A DNA stretch of 6,670 nt from DATBMY01 sp036554605 (lineage in GTDB: Bacteria; Acidobacteriota; Blastocatellia; UBA7656), in the NCBI GenBank assembly GCA_036554605.1, contig DATBMY010000081.1:1-6670 (forward strand), read 5' to 3'. The notes beneath the pieces were generated by a model. That model ran no database searches. It had not been told where the DNA came from and worked only from the letters and a program-made list of their open reading frames with translations. This document shows positions 1 through 6,617 of this stretch, in pieces (positions within the stretch are counted from its first letter, which is position 1; the number at the start of each line of letters is the position of its first letter). The position numbers and the translations under genes are program-made.

Positions 1-510
1 ACGGGCGGGACGCGCATGAGCGTTGACCAGATAATCGCGGAGGTCGAGAAGTACTCGTGCGAGCTTGTAGAGTTGACGGGCGGAGAGCCGATGTTGCAGA
101 AAGAGATCTATGAATTGACCTCGCGGCTCGCCGACCTGGGCCATACGGTGCTGATAGAGACGGGCGGGCACCGAGACATATCAGGGCTCGATCCGCGCGT
201 CGTTCGCATAATGGATTTGAAGTGCCCGGCGTCGGGCGAATGCCACAAGAATCTCTGGTCGAACCTCTCGCGCCTCGGCCCGGCCGACGAGGTGAAGTTT
301 GTCATAGCCGGCCGCGGAGATTATGAGTGGGCGCTTTCGGTCATCAGAGAGCACCGTCTCGAAGAGCGGGTAAAGATTCTGCTCTCTACCGCGTTCACTT
401 CGCTTGAGCCGCGGCTGGTCGTCGAGTGGATGCTGGAGGACAGGGTGCGCGCGCGATTTCAGCTGCAGCTTCACAAGTATATATGGCCGTCTGACGCGCG
501 CGGAGTTTGA
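1..510 (+). CDS. queE: 7-carboxy-7-deazaguanine synthase QueE, C-terminal part (5' end outside window)
   Basis: QueE is a radical SAM enzyme that converts 6-carboxy-tetrahydropterin to 7-carboxy-7-deazaguanine, the ring-contraction step of cytosolic preQ0/queuosine synthesis. The frame is open to base 1 and begins inside the family motif TGGTRMS, so the ATG at 16 is internal and not a start. The iron-sulfur cysteine motif (CxxxCxxC) would lie upstream of the window and cannot be checked. Visible landmarks, counted from that Met, are the SAM-contacting TGGEP at residues 21-25, DLKCPASG near 67-74, DEVKFVI near 91-97, and the characteristic end QLHKYIWP...RGV just before the TGA stop. The C terminus is therefore intact. 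A gap of 62 bp separates it from the next plus-strand gene, and no other queuosine gene is visible here. Six of ten Ile codons are ATA. The identification rests on recognised family motifs and is strong. Confidence 0.93.
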   Translation, partial: TGGTRMSVDQIIAEVEKYSCELVELTGGEPMLQKEIYELTSRLADLGHTVLIETGGHRDISGLDPRVVRIMDLKCPASGECHKNLWSNLSRLGPADEVKFVIAGRGDYEWALSVIREHRLEERVKILLSTAFTSLEPRLVVEWMLEDRVRARFQLQLHKYIWPSDARGV

Positions 511-572
511 TCGAGTTGCGGCCGTCGCGCTGGTATTATCGGTAAAGCGCTTATATCAATGAGGGGAGAGCA

Positions 573-1070
573 ATGCTTTTGAAAGCCTGGCGATTTATAA
601 CGATTATTTTTGTGTCCCTCAGCATGGGTATGGCCTTTAGCCACCTGTTGCAAATGCCGCCCCGAATGAGTTATGACGCATTGCTGTGGAGAGCTACCCA
701 GAGTATGTATGAACTGTTCGGGCCGCCCGTCGGGGCGATAATCGAGGGCGGGGCTGTTCTTTCGTCCGTGGCCTTAGCCTTTCTCGTGCGCGGTCGCCGC
801 CCGGCATTTCAATGGACGGTGGTAGGGGCGGGCGCGGTAGTAGCGGCCCATCTAATATATTGGGTATTCGTCTTTCCCGTGAACGCCGTGATGATTCATT
901 GGACGCCCGATACGATCCCCGCCGATTGGACTGAGTATCGTAACCAGTGGGAATACGCGCATGCGGCGCGCGCCCTTTTGCAGATAATAGGATTTGCCGC
1001 GCTGGTGATGTCGGTGATAACCGAAACCCCGCGCCGCGCGGGCGACCGGCCCGTCTATCGGCTGGGTTAG
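573..1070 (+). CDS. Small four-helix membrane protein, DUF1772 (anthrone oxygenase)-like
   Basis: This 165-residue protein is probably an inner-membrane protein. Four hydrophobic segments are visible at about residues 8-27, 53-72, 80-101 and 132-149. Between the third and fourth is a polar stretch with W119, R123, W126, H130 and R133 in a W-x3-R-x2-W-x3-H-x2-R arrangement, followed by the last helix. That spacing, the length and the helix count resemble the DUF1772 family, whose name derives from fungal anthrone oxygenases; most bacterial members have no known function. The ATG at 573 follows the purine-rich ribosome site GAGGGGAGAG (561-570). The gene lies 62 bp after queE on the same strand and converges with the phosphodiesterase gene, leaving 31 bp between stop codons. 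I saw no clear sigma70 promoter in the 62-bp gap, so read-through from queE is possible. The gene is clearly real; the family assignment is from pattern memory and less certain. Confidence 0.72.
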   Translation: MLLKAWRFITIIFVSLSMGMAFSHLLQMPPRMSYDALLWRATQSMYELFGPPVGAIIEGGAVLSSVALAFLVRGRRPAFQWTVVGAGAVVAAHLIYWVFVFPVNAVMIHWTPDTIPADWTEYRNQWEYAHAARALLQIIGFAALVMSVITETPRRAGDRPVYRLG

Positions 1071-1101
1071 ACGGCGGAAGGATTTCGCCTCTTATCCGCG
1101 C

Positions 1102-3114
1102 TTACTTTTGCCAGCCGCTCGGGTCCGCGCCCGCCTCGCTTCGAAAGGGCGACCGCGCGCGCGTCTGCGCGGGAGGCTTTATGCCGAGCAGGTCCGAGAC
1201 GAACGGCGCGACCTGTATCGAGCGAATAGTGGGAATGAGTATTCCGCGCTGAAGTCCCGGCCCGCGCGCTATAAAGCTCGCGAGCATCTCCGGCCGCGTT
1301 GGCAAAAATCCGTGCGCGCCGTCCGGCACTCTCAGGTTAGCTATGACCTGATCGCCAGGGCGGTCGGAGGGGTAATACCCGGGCGCAAGCTCGAAGTACA
1401 AGTCGCCGCCGGCCGGCCCGCCTATGCCGTACTTTTCTTCGTACTCTTCCGGTCTGAAAAACTGCGTAAAGACTGCCTGCCCCGTTTCGGGGTCGCGCAC
1501 CTCTTTAAGCACTTGCTCTATGCGATCGACGACTTCATTGCGGCGACCGAGCGGCACTATGCCGCCGCGCCAGTCCTCGGTGTTGACCTGTATTGATAGC
1601 TTCAGATGTATGGCCCGCGTGCGCGCGCGGTCGAGCTTGCCCTCCCCGTCGGTCGCATAAAGTCCCGCGCGGCGCAGTATCTCGTTTATGCGGACCTCTT
1701 TCTTCATGGGCGACATACCGTGGTCGCTCACATAGATTATGTGGCCCCGCGGGCCCACAAGCCTTTCAAGCAGCTCGGCCCGCGCGTCTACGGCCATGTA
1801 TCCCCAGCGGCGAAACTCCTGTATGCGACGCGCGATCGCGCGGTCGACGCCCGTCACATCCGGGCGCGCGAGACCATACCATGTGTGGTCCATTTCGTCG
1901 GGGTACGGGCAATAATCGACCAGCAGCTCGGGCGAGTACTTTTTCCAGAACCATGAAGTGTGCCGGTTGAGCTGGCGTATTATAAGCTCGATGCTTTCGA
2001 GATACCGCCGCTCGGCCGTCCCATTGCCTCCGGCATAGATTTGCTTGCCGAGCTTGCCGTCGCGATAAGTATAGGAAGCGCCGTTGCCGATAAAGCCGCC
2101 CGCCTCCTTGAGCAATCTCTCGACAAGCTGCCCGGTAGAAGGCGTGCCGTCGTATATGGCGAACTCGTGAATCGCGGCCTGGTAAAAAAGAAAGTCGCTG
2201 CCGTCGGCCGATAGCTCGAACAATCGAAAGTAAGCGGCGACCGGAAGCCGCCGCTCCGTGGCATGGAATAAGAGCGGCTCGCTGAAATACCTGGCGAGCG
2301 CGCGACCGCGCGGAGCAACGCTTTCAGTCGCGTGCGGCGCGACTCGCACGCGCGCGCGGCGCGGGTCGGCGGCCACGTACATTGCCGTGTATCCGCGCGC
2401 GCGTGACCGCTCCGCGACCAGCGCCCCGTGAAGCGTAATGTTTTTGATCTTCCAGCGAAAGGCCCTGACGGGGAGCGACGAGCGCGGCAGACCGGACCAC
2501 ACGTTCGGGTCTTCCGGGGTGACATCCTTAGCTCCGAGCGCTTCGTCGGACTCAAGCTCCGGGGGCCCGTAACCGCTCGCAAGCAGCGGAGGCGTCGCTG
2601 TGCCCGAGGCGGTTGTTATGGGCACGAAAGGATAATTCTGCGTCGCCTCGTGCGCGACGACGCGGACGCCCTGGCGAGCGGCCGCCGCCCAGACCGGCTC
2701 GGCCCTCAGAAGCTCCGCGTTAAATCCCGATTTGCGATCAAACGCCGAATGCTCCGAGCGCGGCAGTATAGGATTTCCGGACGTGATGATGCCGCTCGTG
2801 TTGCCATACGCGCCGGTCCACAGCGCCGCGTGCGAGGCCGGGGTGATGGAAGGGAACGCTTGAATCATCCCGCGCGCCGTCACTCCGCGCGCGGCCGTCC
2901 GCCGGATGGCGCGCAGCTCGCGCGTCACCGGGTCGCTTTGCCACATGTGATAGGCGAGGCCGTCAAAAGATACGAGTATGACCTTGCCGCGCGCCGCCCC
3001 CACTTTGCTTGCGCGCGATTGCGCGAGCGCCGCATCGGGCACGAGCGAGAGCAGTAGTAAGAGTATAAGCAGGCTCGCTCGCGAGGCCCGCGCGTGCGCA
3101 AAGATTGATTTCAT
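1102..3114 (-). CDS. Exported alkaline-phosphatase-superfamily phosphodiesterase / nucleotide pyrophosphatase (NPP-like)
   Basis: Numbering from the ATG at 3114 gives 670 residues. Residues 1-31 form a signal peptide: basic start, a run of leucines, and an ALA cleavage site before Gln32, so the enzyme should act in the periplasm or outside. The NPP two-metal set is complete: D51 in SFDG, nucleophile T91 in SITPASH, D406 and H410 in PDEMDH, D464-H465 in VSDHG, and H601 in AHGF. These enzymes hydrolyse phosphate mono- or diesters; the substrate here is unknown. About 315 residues separate T91 from D406, far more than in compact bacterial NPPs, so there is a large cap or inserted domain. An upstream in-frame TTG at 3135 would add seven residues ahead of the signal peptide, and neither start has a strong Shine-Dalgarno sequence; I prefer the ATG. 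The gene follows fabI by 53 bp on the same strand, so co-transcription is plausible. Confidence 0.88.
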   Translation of the reverse strand: MKSIFAHARASRASLLILLLLLSLVPDAALAQSRASKVGAARGKVILVSFDGLAYHMWQSDPVTRELRAIRRTAARGVTARGMIQAFPSITPASHAALWTGAYGNTSGIITSGNPILPRSEHSAFDRKSGFNAELLRAEPVWAAAARQGVRVVAHEATQNYPFVPITTASGTATPPLLASGYGPPELESDEALGAKDVTPEDPNVWSGLPRSSLPVRAFRWKIKNITLHGALVAERSRARGYTAMYVAADPRRARVRVAPHATESVAPRGRALARYFSEPLLFHATERRLPVAAYFRLFELSADGSDFLFYQAAIHEFAIYDGTPSTGQLVERLLKEAGGFIGNGASYTYRDGKLGKQIYAGGNGTAERRYLESIELIIRQLNRHTSWFWKKYSPELLVDYCPYPDEMDHTWYGLARPDVTGVDRAIARRIQEFRRWGYMAVDARAELLERLVGPRGHIIYVSDHGMSPMKKEVRINEILRRAGLYATDGEGKLDRARTRAIHLKLSIQVNTEDWRGGIVPLGRRNEVVDRIEQVLKEVRDPETGQAVFTQFFRPEEYEEKYGIGGPAGGDLYFELAPGYYPSDRPGDQVIANLRVPDGAHGFLPTRPEMLASFIARGPGLQRGILIPTIRSIQVAPFVSDLLGIKPPAQTRARSPFRSEAGADPSGWQK

Positions 3115-3167
3115 GGCTTCAGGGTCTTTTCGCAAGAGGTAATTTTACGGATGCCGATACGCTGATT

Positions 3168-3935
3168 TCACATGCCCATTATGTGGTAGCCGCTGTCGAC
3201 GTGAAGAATCTCGCCCGTCACGCCCCGTGACATGTCGGAGAGCAGAAAAATAGCCGCGTCGGCCACCTCTGCCTGATCTATGTTGCGCCGCAGCGGCGCG
3301 CGATTGCGCATGTGTTCGAGTATTTTCGAAAAGCCGGTGATGCCGGCCGAAGCAAGAGTCTTTATGGGCCCGGCCGACAACCCGTTGATACGTATGCCGC
3401 GCGAGCCGAGGTCCCACGCCAGATAGCGCATGCTCATATCGAGCGCGGCCTTCGCAACTCCCATGACGTTATAGCCGGGGATGACCTGCTCGCCGCCAAG
3501 GTAGGTGAGCGTGAGTATGCTGGCGCTCCTGCCTTCCATAAGCGGCGCGGCCTCGCGAGCTATGGCCGTCAGCGAATAGGAGCTTACGTCCTGAGCTATG
3601 CGATAGCCCTCGCGCGAGGTCTTTATGTATTCGCCTTCCAGCTCTTCGCGCAGCGCATAAGCGACGCCGTGGACGACGAAATCGAGCTGGCCGAATTCGT
3701 CGCGCACACCCGCGAATACGGCCGCGATGTCTTCGTCTTTCGTTACGTCGCACGGCAATATGAGCGGGTCCTTAAGTCCCTGGGCCAGCTCGCGGACGTT
3801 CTCTTCGAGCCGCTCGCCCTGGTAAGTCAGCGCGAGGCGCGCTCCCTGCTCATGGGCGCGTTTTGCTATGGCCCACGCCAGGCTGCGCTTGTTGGCTATG
3901 CCGAATACAACGCCTTTCTTCCCGTCTAAGAGCAT
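3168..3935 (-). CDS. fabI: Enoyl-[acyl-carrier-protein] reductase (NADH-type) FabI
   Basis: FabI reduces trans-2-enoyl-ACP to acyl-ACP with NAD(P)H, the last step of each fatty-acid elongation cycle in the cytosol. The 255-residue protein is the usual FabI length and aligns throughout with the classical divergent SDR fold. The dinucleotide-binding start is GVVFGIANKRS (about residues 8-18). CDVTKDEDIAAVF follows near 62-74, then the catalytic region with Y145 in TLTYLG and the Y155-x6-K162 pair in YNVMGVAK. SAGPIKTLA marks the substrate-binding loop near 187-195, and the C terminus HVDSGYHIM is typical. The ATG at 3935 is chosen because a GAGGAAGAAGG ribosome site immediately precedes it and it starts exactly at the conserved MLLDGKKG. 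An in-frame TTG at 3965 would add ten atypical residues encoded within the adjacent palindrome. It is the middle gene of three on this strand. Twelve of 18 Ile codons are ATA. Confidence 0.96.
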   Translation of the reverse strand: MLLDGKKGVVFGIANKRSLAWAIAKRAHEQGARLALTYQGERLEENVRELAQGLKDPLILPCDVTKDEDIAAVFAGVRDEFGQLDFVVHGVAYALREELEGEYIKTSREGYRIAQDVSSYSLTAIAREAAPLMEGRSASILTLTYLGGEQVIPGYNVMGVAKAALDMSMRYLAWDLGSRGIRINGLSAGPIKTLASAGITGFSKILEHMRNRAPLRRNIDQAEVADAAIFLLSDMSRGVTGEILHVDSGYHIMGM

Positions 3936-3946
3936 CCTTCTTCCTC
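3936..3946 (-). promoter_or_regulatory. Shine-Dalgarno site that fixes the fabI start at 3935
   Basis: The minus strand reads GAGGAAGAAGG directly before the ATG; the GAGG core is 7 nt from the start codon. It rules in the 255-residue form of FabI over the longer TTG-initiated reading. Confidence 0.75.
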
Positions 3947-3956
3947 GATAATGTTT

Positions 3957-4015
3957 AGAGTTCAAGCTTCAGCTTGCGCGCGTATCGCAGCGGGCACGCA
4001 CTTAGCGTGAACTCT
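3957..4015. repeat. Long imperfect palindrome between the peptidase and fabI genes (REP-like candidate)
   Basis: The outer arms AGAGTTCA (3957-3964) and TGAACTCT (4008-4015) are perfectly complementary over 8 bp. After one mismatch, GCT (3966-3968) pairs with AGC (4004-4006), and further GC-rich pairing continues inward with mismatches. The element therefore folds into one long interrupted hairpin of 59 nt. It occupies about half of the 114-bp gap between two co-oriented genes. No T-tract follows it on the minus strand (AAACATTATC comes next), so a classical intrinsic terminator is unlikely. Its form suits a repetitive extragenic palindrome or an mRNA-stabilising hairpin. Only this one copy is in the window, so repetitiveness is unproven. 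Confidence 0.55.
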
Positions 4016-4049
4016 GAGCTTTACTGTATGAAAATTGATTGCAAACCGC

Positions 4050-5972
4050 TCACTGTCGTTTGTCGGGCGTGAGCTTCAAATTCATCGGCTTGCCGTCGCG
4101 CAGAATCGCGACCTCTATCTCTACGCCTGGCGCCATCTCTCCAAGCGCGTAGGTGTAGTCATAAACATTCTTGATCGGAAACTTTCCCATCCTGACTACA
4201 ATATCTCCGGCGCGCAGCCCGGCGCGCTCGGCCGGAGACCCCGCGCGCACGCCGTCGAGTTTCATGCCGTCGCTTTGGTCCGAATAGTTCGGCACCGTGC
4301 CGAGATATACGCGAAACCCACGCCCCGTCGGGCGCGACTCTACCTTTACTTTGGTGAAGGCGATGCGCGCGGGTTCGTTGGCCACCTCGATCACCATATC
4401 GCGCACAAGCCCGGCTATCTCGCCGATGCCTTCGACGTTCAGCTTTTCAGCCGTGTCGGAAGGCTTGTGGTAATCCGCGTGCGTTCCGGTAAAGAAAAAG
4501 AGCACGGGAATATCTCTGACGTAAAACGACTGGTGATCGCTCGGGCCGAACCCGTCCTGCCCGAAGGTCAGCTTAAACCGGCTCCCAGAGCCGTTTCCAA
4601 CCGCTCCGGCCGGAGGCTCGACCGCGTTCAGCTTATCAATAAGCGGCTTCCACACGGGCGACGTTCCCACACCGCCTATGAATAACCCGTCGGTGCGCAG
4701 CCGGCCAACCATATCCATGTTGAACATCGCGACCGTCGAAGCCAGCGGCACGCTGGGATTTCGCGTATATGCGGCCGACCCGAGCAGCCCCATCTCTTCT
4801 CCGGAAAAGGCTATGAAGACGACGCTTCGCTTGATCCGCGCGCGCTCGGCCGAAAGCACGCGCGCAAGCTCCATGAGGGCCGACGTGCCCGACGCGTTAT
4901 CGTCCGCGCCGTAATGTATCTGTCCTTCGGGCCGCGAGGCCAGCGATTCGGGTCCGCCAAGGCCGAGATGGTCGTAGTGCGCGCCGATGACGACGTATTC
5001 GGATTTCAAGCGGGGGTCGCTGCCTTCCAGTAGGCCGACGACGTTTTCCGCTTTGCCGTTTATCTTAACGACATCGGTTTTGAAAGCGGCCGTGGCTTTC
5101 TCTATCGAGAGCGCGCGCGGCGAGTTCGGGCCCGGCGCGAGCGCCCTCTTCACCTGCTCGATCACATCTACGTTGTCGATGGCTGGTATGGCGACCGCCG
5201 ATCCGATTATTCTCTGAGCAAGGTCGCGGCTCACGACTACGGTGGGGATACCCGCGTCGAGGAAATTCAGGTCGTGGCGCAGGCGAAATAGACGATCATT
5301 AGCAAAAGATTTCTCTTCGCTTATAAAGATGACGCCGCTCGCGCCCTTCTCGCGCGCCTTGAGCACTTTGGTCTGTATCTCGCGCCCGACCGCCGTATAT
5401 TCGGCGAACTTGCCATGCGGGTTGTCGCCTTCGGGGCCGCCCCTGACGATCATAACGACGCGCCCTTTGACGTCCACGCCCGCGTAGTTGTCATACTGAA
5501 GATCTGGCGCGCTTATGCCGTAGCCGGCGAAGACGAGCGGCCCGGCGGCTTGCTCGGCCGAAGAGAAGGCCAGCGGCATGAAGTCTTCTCCCGCTTTGAG
5601 TGATCTCGCGCTGCCTTCGATTTTTAACTCGAATCTGTTTTTATCGCCGAGCTTGACGCCGGTGATGAAGGTGAACGGCTGCATATAGCTCGACCCGCCC
5701 GGTTTCAGACCGTAGCTTTTGAATTCTCTGGCTATGTAAGCGGCGGCCTCTTCGATGGAGGGCGTGCCGGTGCGGCGGCCCTGCAGTTTTTCCGACGCGA
5801 GGAATTCGACGTGACGGCGTATATGTTCTACGGAAGGGCGGGAGTCGAGGGCGGCCGCGGCTCGCGATTGCGCCGCGTGCGAGATTGCGGCGGACGGGTA
5901 TAAAGCAGAAGCGGCCGATGAAAAAGTCAGGATTGCCGTGGCCAGCAGCAGCCCGTATCTTTTAATTTGCAT
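4050..5972 (-). CDS. Exported M28-family zinc metallopeptidase with PA insert and C-terminal PDZ domain
   Basis: Numbered from the ATG at 5972, the protein has 640 residues. It opens with a signal peptide (K4-R5, hydrophobic core 7-19, ASA cleavage site ending at 23), so it is exported. A PA-type insert occupies roughly 120-280, including VFAGYGISAPD and GVIFISEE. The M28 catalytic domain has all the co-catalytic zinc ligands: H332 in AHYDHLG, D357 in GADDNASG, general base E392 with ligand E393 in SGEEMGLLGS, D420 in FNMDMVG and H502 in DYHKPSD. Residues about 552-640 form a PDZ domain (GSPAERAGLRAGDIVV). Such proteins are secreted amino- or carboxypeptidases for peptide scavenging; the exact substrate is unknown. 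The start is set by GGAG at 5978-5981, 5 nt upstream, and by a sigma70 promoter whose -10 box overlaps the alternative ATG at 6029. It is the first gene of the minus-strand run and divergent from the SET gene. Confidence 0.93.
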   Translation of the reverse strand: MQIKRYGLLLATAILTFSSAASALYPSAAISHAAQSRAAAALDSRPSVEHIRRHVEFLASEKLQGRRTGTPSIEEAAAYIAREFKSYGLKPGGSSYMQPFTFITGVKLGDKNRFELKIEGSARSLKAGEDFMPLAFSSAEQAAGPLVFAGYGISAPDLQYDNYAGVDVKGRVVMIVRGGPEGDNPHGKFAEYTAVGREIQTKVLKAREKGASGVIFISEEKSFANDRLFRLRHDLNFLDAGIPTVVVSRDLAQRIIGSAVAIPAIDNVDVIEQVKRALAPGPNSPRALSIEKATAAFKTDVVKINGKAENVVGLLEGSDPRLKSEYVVIGAHYDHLGLGGPESLASRPEGQIHYGADDNASGTSALMELARVLSAERARIKRSVVFIAFSGEEMGLLGSAAYTRNPSVPLASTVAMFNMDMVGRLRTDGLFIGGVGTSPVWKPLIDKLNAVEPPAGAVGNGSGSRFKLTFGQDGFGPSDHQSFYVRDIPVLFFFTGTHADYHKPSDTAEKLNVEGIGEIAGLVRDMVIEVANEPARIAFTKVKVESRPTGRGFRVYLGTVPNYSDQSDGMKLDGVRAGSPAERAGLRAGDIVVRMGKFPIKNVYDYTYALGEMAPGVEIEVAILRDGKPMNLKLTPDKRQ

Positions 5973-5977
5973 ATGAA

Positions 5978-5981
5978 CTCC
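5978..5981 (-). promoter_or_regulatory. Shine-Dalgarno site that fixes the peptidase start at 5972
   Basis: The minus strand reads GGAG, then 5 nt (TTCAT), then ATG. The ATG at 6029 lacks such a site. Together with the promoter position and the signal peptide that begins at 5972, this decides the start codon. Confidence 0.7.
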
Positions 5982-6024
5982 AATCGTATTCAGGGCAGCG
6001 ATCTTTATGCTCGACTGACTTTGA

Positions 6025-6054
6025 ATCATATCGAGCGGTCTAAACGAGTGTCAA
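6025..6054 (-). promoter_or_regulatory. Sigma70-type promoter of the M28 peptidase gene
   Basis: On the minus strand a perfect -35 box TTGACA (6054 to 6049) is followed by an 18-nt spacer and TATGAT (6030 to 6025), which matches the -10 consensus at five of six positions. Transcription would begin near 6018, giving a leader of roughly 45 nt before the ATG at 5972. The -10 box contains the ATG at 6029, so that upstream in-frame codon could not be in the message made from this promoter. Confidence 0.72.
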
Positions 6055-6086
6055 TTGCGCCGCGATGCGGTGTATAAAGAATTCGC

Positions 6087-6091
6087 GGAGG
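6087..6091 (+). promoter_or_regulatory. Shine-Dalgarno site of the SET-domain gene
   Basis: GGAGG lies 10 nt upstream of the ATG at 6102, a slightly long but workable spacing. A TATAAA at 6073-6078 just before it could be a -10 box, but no matching -35 is visible. Confidence 0.55.
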
Positions 6092-6101
6092 CTATTTCAA
6101 T

Positions 6102-6617
6102 ATGGCGAACCTATCATTTATATCTCCGAAAGCAGTGGTCAAACAGAGCTCGATTCATGGCAAGGGCCTCTTTGCGAGAGAGAGAATCAACAAGGGAGAG
6201 ATCGTCTGCGTTAAAGGCGGGTATATTTTTAATCGCCAAACGCTCGCCCAGACACAAGAAAAACTCGGGCCTGCCGAGATACAGATCGCCGAAGACCTGT
6301 TCATCGGCCCCGTGGACGGCGAACAGAGAGAAGGCGGCATGATCTTCAGCAACCACTCGTGCGACCCGAACATTGGTGTGCGGGGGCAGATTGTATTTGT
6401 GGCGATGAGAGATATAGAGCCCGGCGAAGAATTGACCCACGATTGGGCTACTACCGACGACGACAGCTACGAGATGCAGTGTAAGTGCGGAGCGAAGGGC
6501 TGTCGAGGAATCATCACCGGACAGGATTGGAGGAGAAGTGATTTGCAGCAGAAGTACGGCAATTACATGTCGTGGTACCTTCAGCGGAAAGTGACAAGAG
6601 GAAACGGGTGCTTGTAG
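6102..6617 (+). CDS. Stand-alone SET-domain protein-lysine methyltransferase
   Basis: SET proteins transfer a methyl group from S-adenosylmethionine to lysine side chains. This 171-residue protein is essentially one SET domain plus a post-SET zinc site, with no signal peptide, so it is cytosolic. Visible motifs are GKGLF at 20-24 (SAM-binding loop), NHSCDPN at 84-90 (SAM and pseudoknot), GEELTHDW at 108-115, and C127-x-C129-x4-C134, which with C87 should bind zinc. The position of the usual Tyr in ELTxDY is Trp115 here. The C-terminal tail DLQQKYGNYMSWYLQRK (147-163) is rich in aromatic residues. The ATG at 6102 follows GGAGG (6087-6091) by 10 nt. The gene is divergent from the peptidase and shares a 129-bp gap with it. 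Ile codons are 3 ATA, 7 ATC and 4 ATT, unlike the ATA-rich neighbours, which hints at a different origin. The target protein is unknown; methylation of a ribosomal or DNA-binding protein is only a guess. Confidence 0.9.
   Translation: MANLSFISPKAVVKQSSIHGKGLFARERINKGEIVCVKGGYIFNRQTLAQTQEKLGPAEIQIAEDLFIGPVDGEQREGGMIFSNHSCDPNIGVRGQIVFVAMRDIEPGEELTHDWATTDDDSYEMQCKCGAKGCRGIITGQDWRRSDLQQKYGNYMSWYLQRKVTRGNGCL

Noticed and set aside
1074..1099. Bulged hairpin (GCGGA/TCCGC) between the convergent stops as a bidirectional terminator
   Set aside because: The perfect stem is only 5 bp, it has a bulge, and no T-run follows on either strand.
1108..3057. Long plus-strand open frames opposite the phosphodiesterase, and similar ones opposite fabI and the peptidase
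   Set aside because: They are Arg/Ala/Pro-rich antisense shadows of GC-rich genes, with no recognisable domains and no ribosome sites, and they overlap genes with complete catalytic motifs.
3133..3135. TTG at 3135 as start of the phosphodiesterase
   Set aside because: It would put acidic residues ahead of the signal peptide and has no ribosome site; the ATG at 3114 begins a standard signal sequence, though its own ribosome site is weak.
3640..3680. Possible triclosan-resistance substitution in FabI (Ala where E. coli has Gly93)
   Set aside because: Ala at this place is natural in triclosan-sensitive FabI proteins such as that of Staphylococcus aureus, so it says nothing about resistance.
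3963..3965. TTG at 3965 as start of FabI
   Set aside because: The extra ten residues are not FabI-like and overlap the palindrome, whereas the ATG at 3935 has a strong ribosome site.
6027..6029. ATG at 6029 as start of the M28 peptidase (659 residues)
   Set aside because: It lies inside the -10 box of the best promoter, has no Shine-Dalgarno sequence, and adds residues before an otherwise normal signal peptide.
6071..6078. TATAAA as a -10 box for the SET gene
   Set aside because: No acceptable -35 element lies 16-18 nt upstream, so the sequence alone does not support a promoter call.
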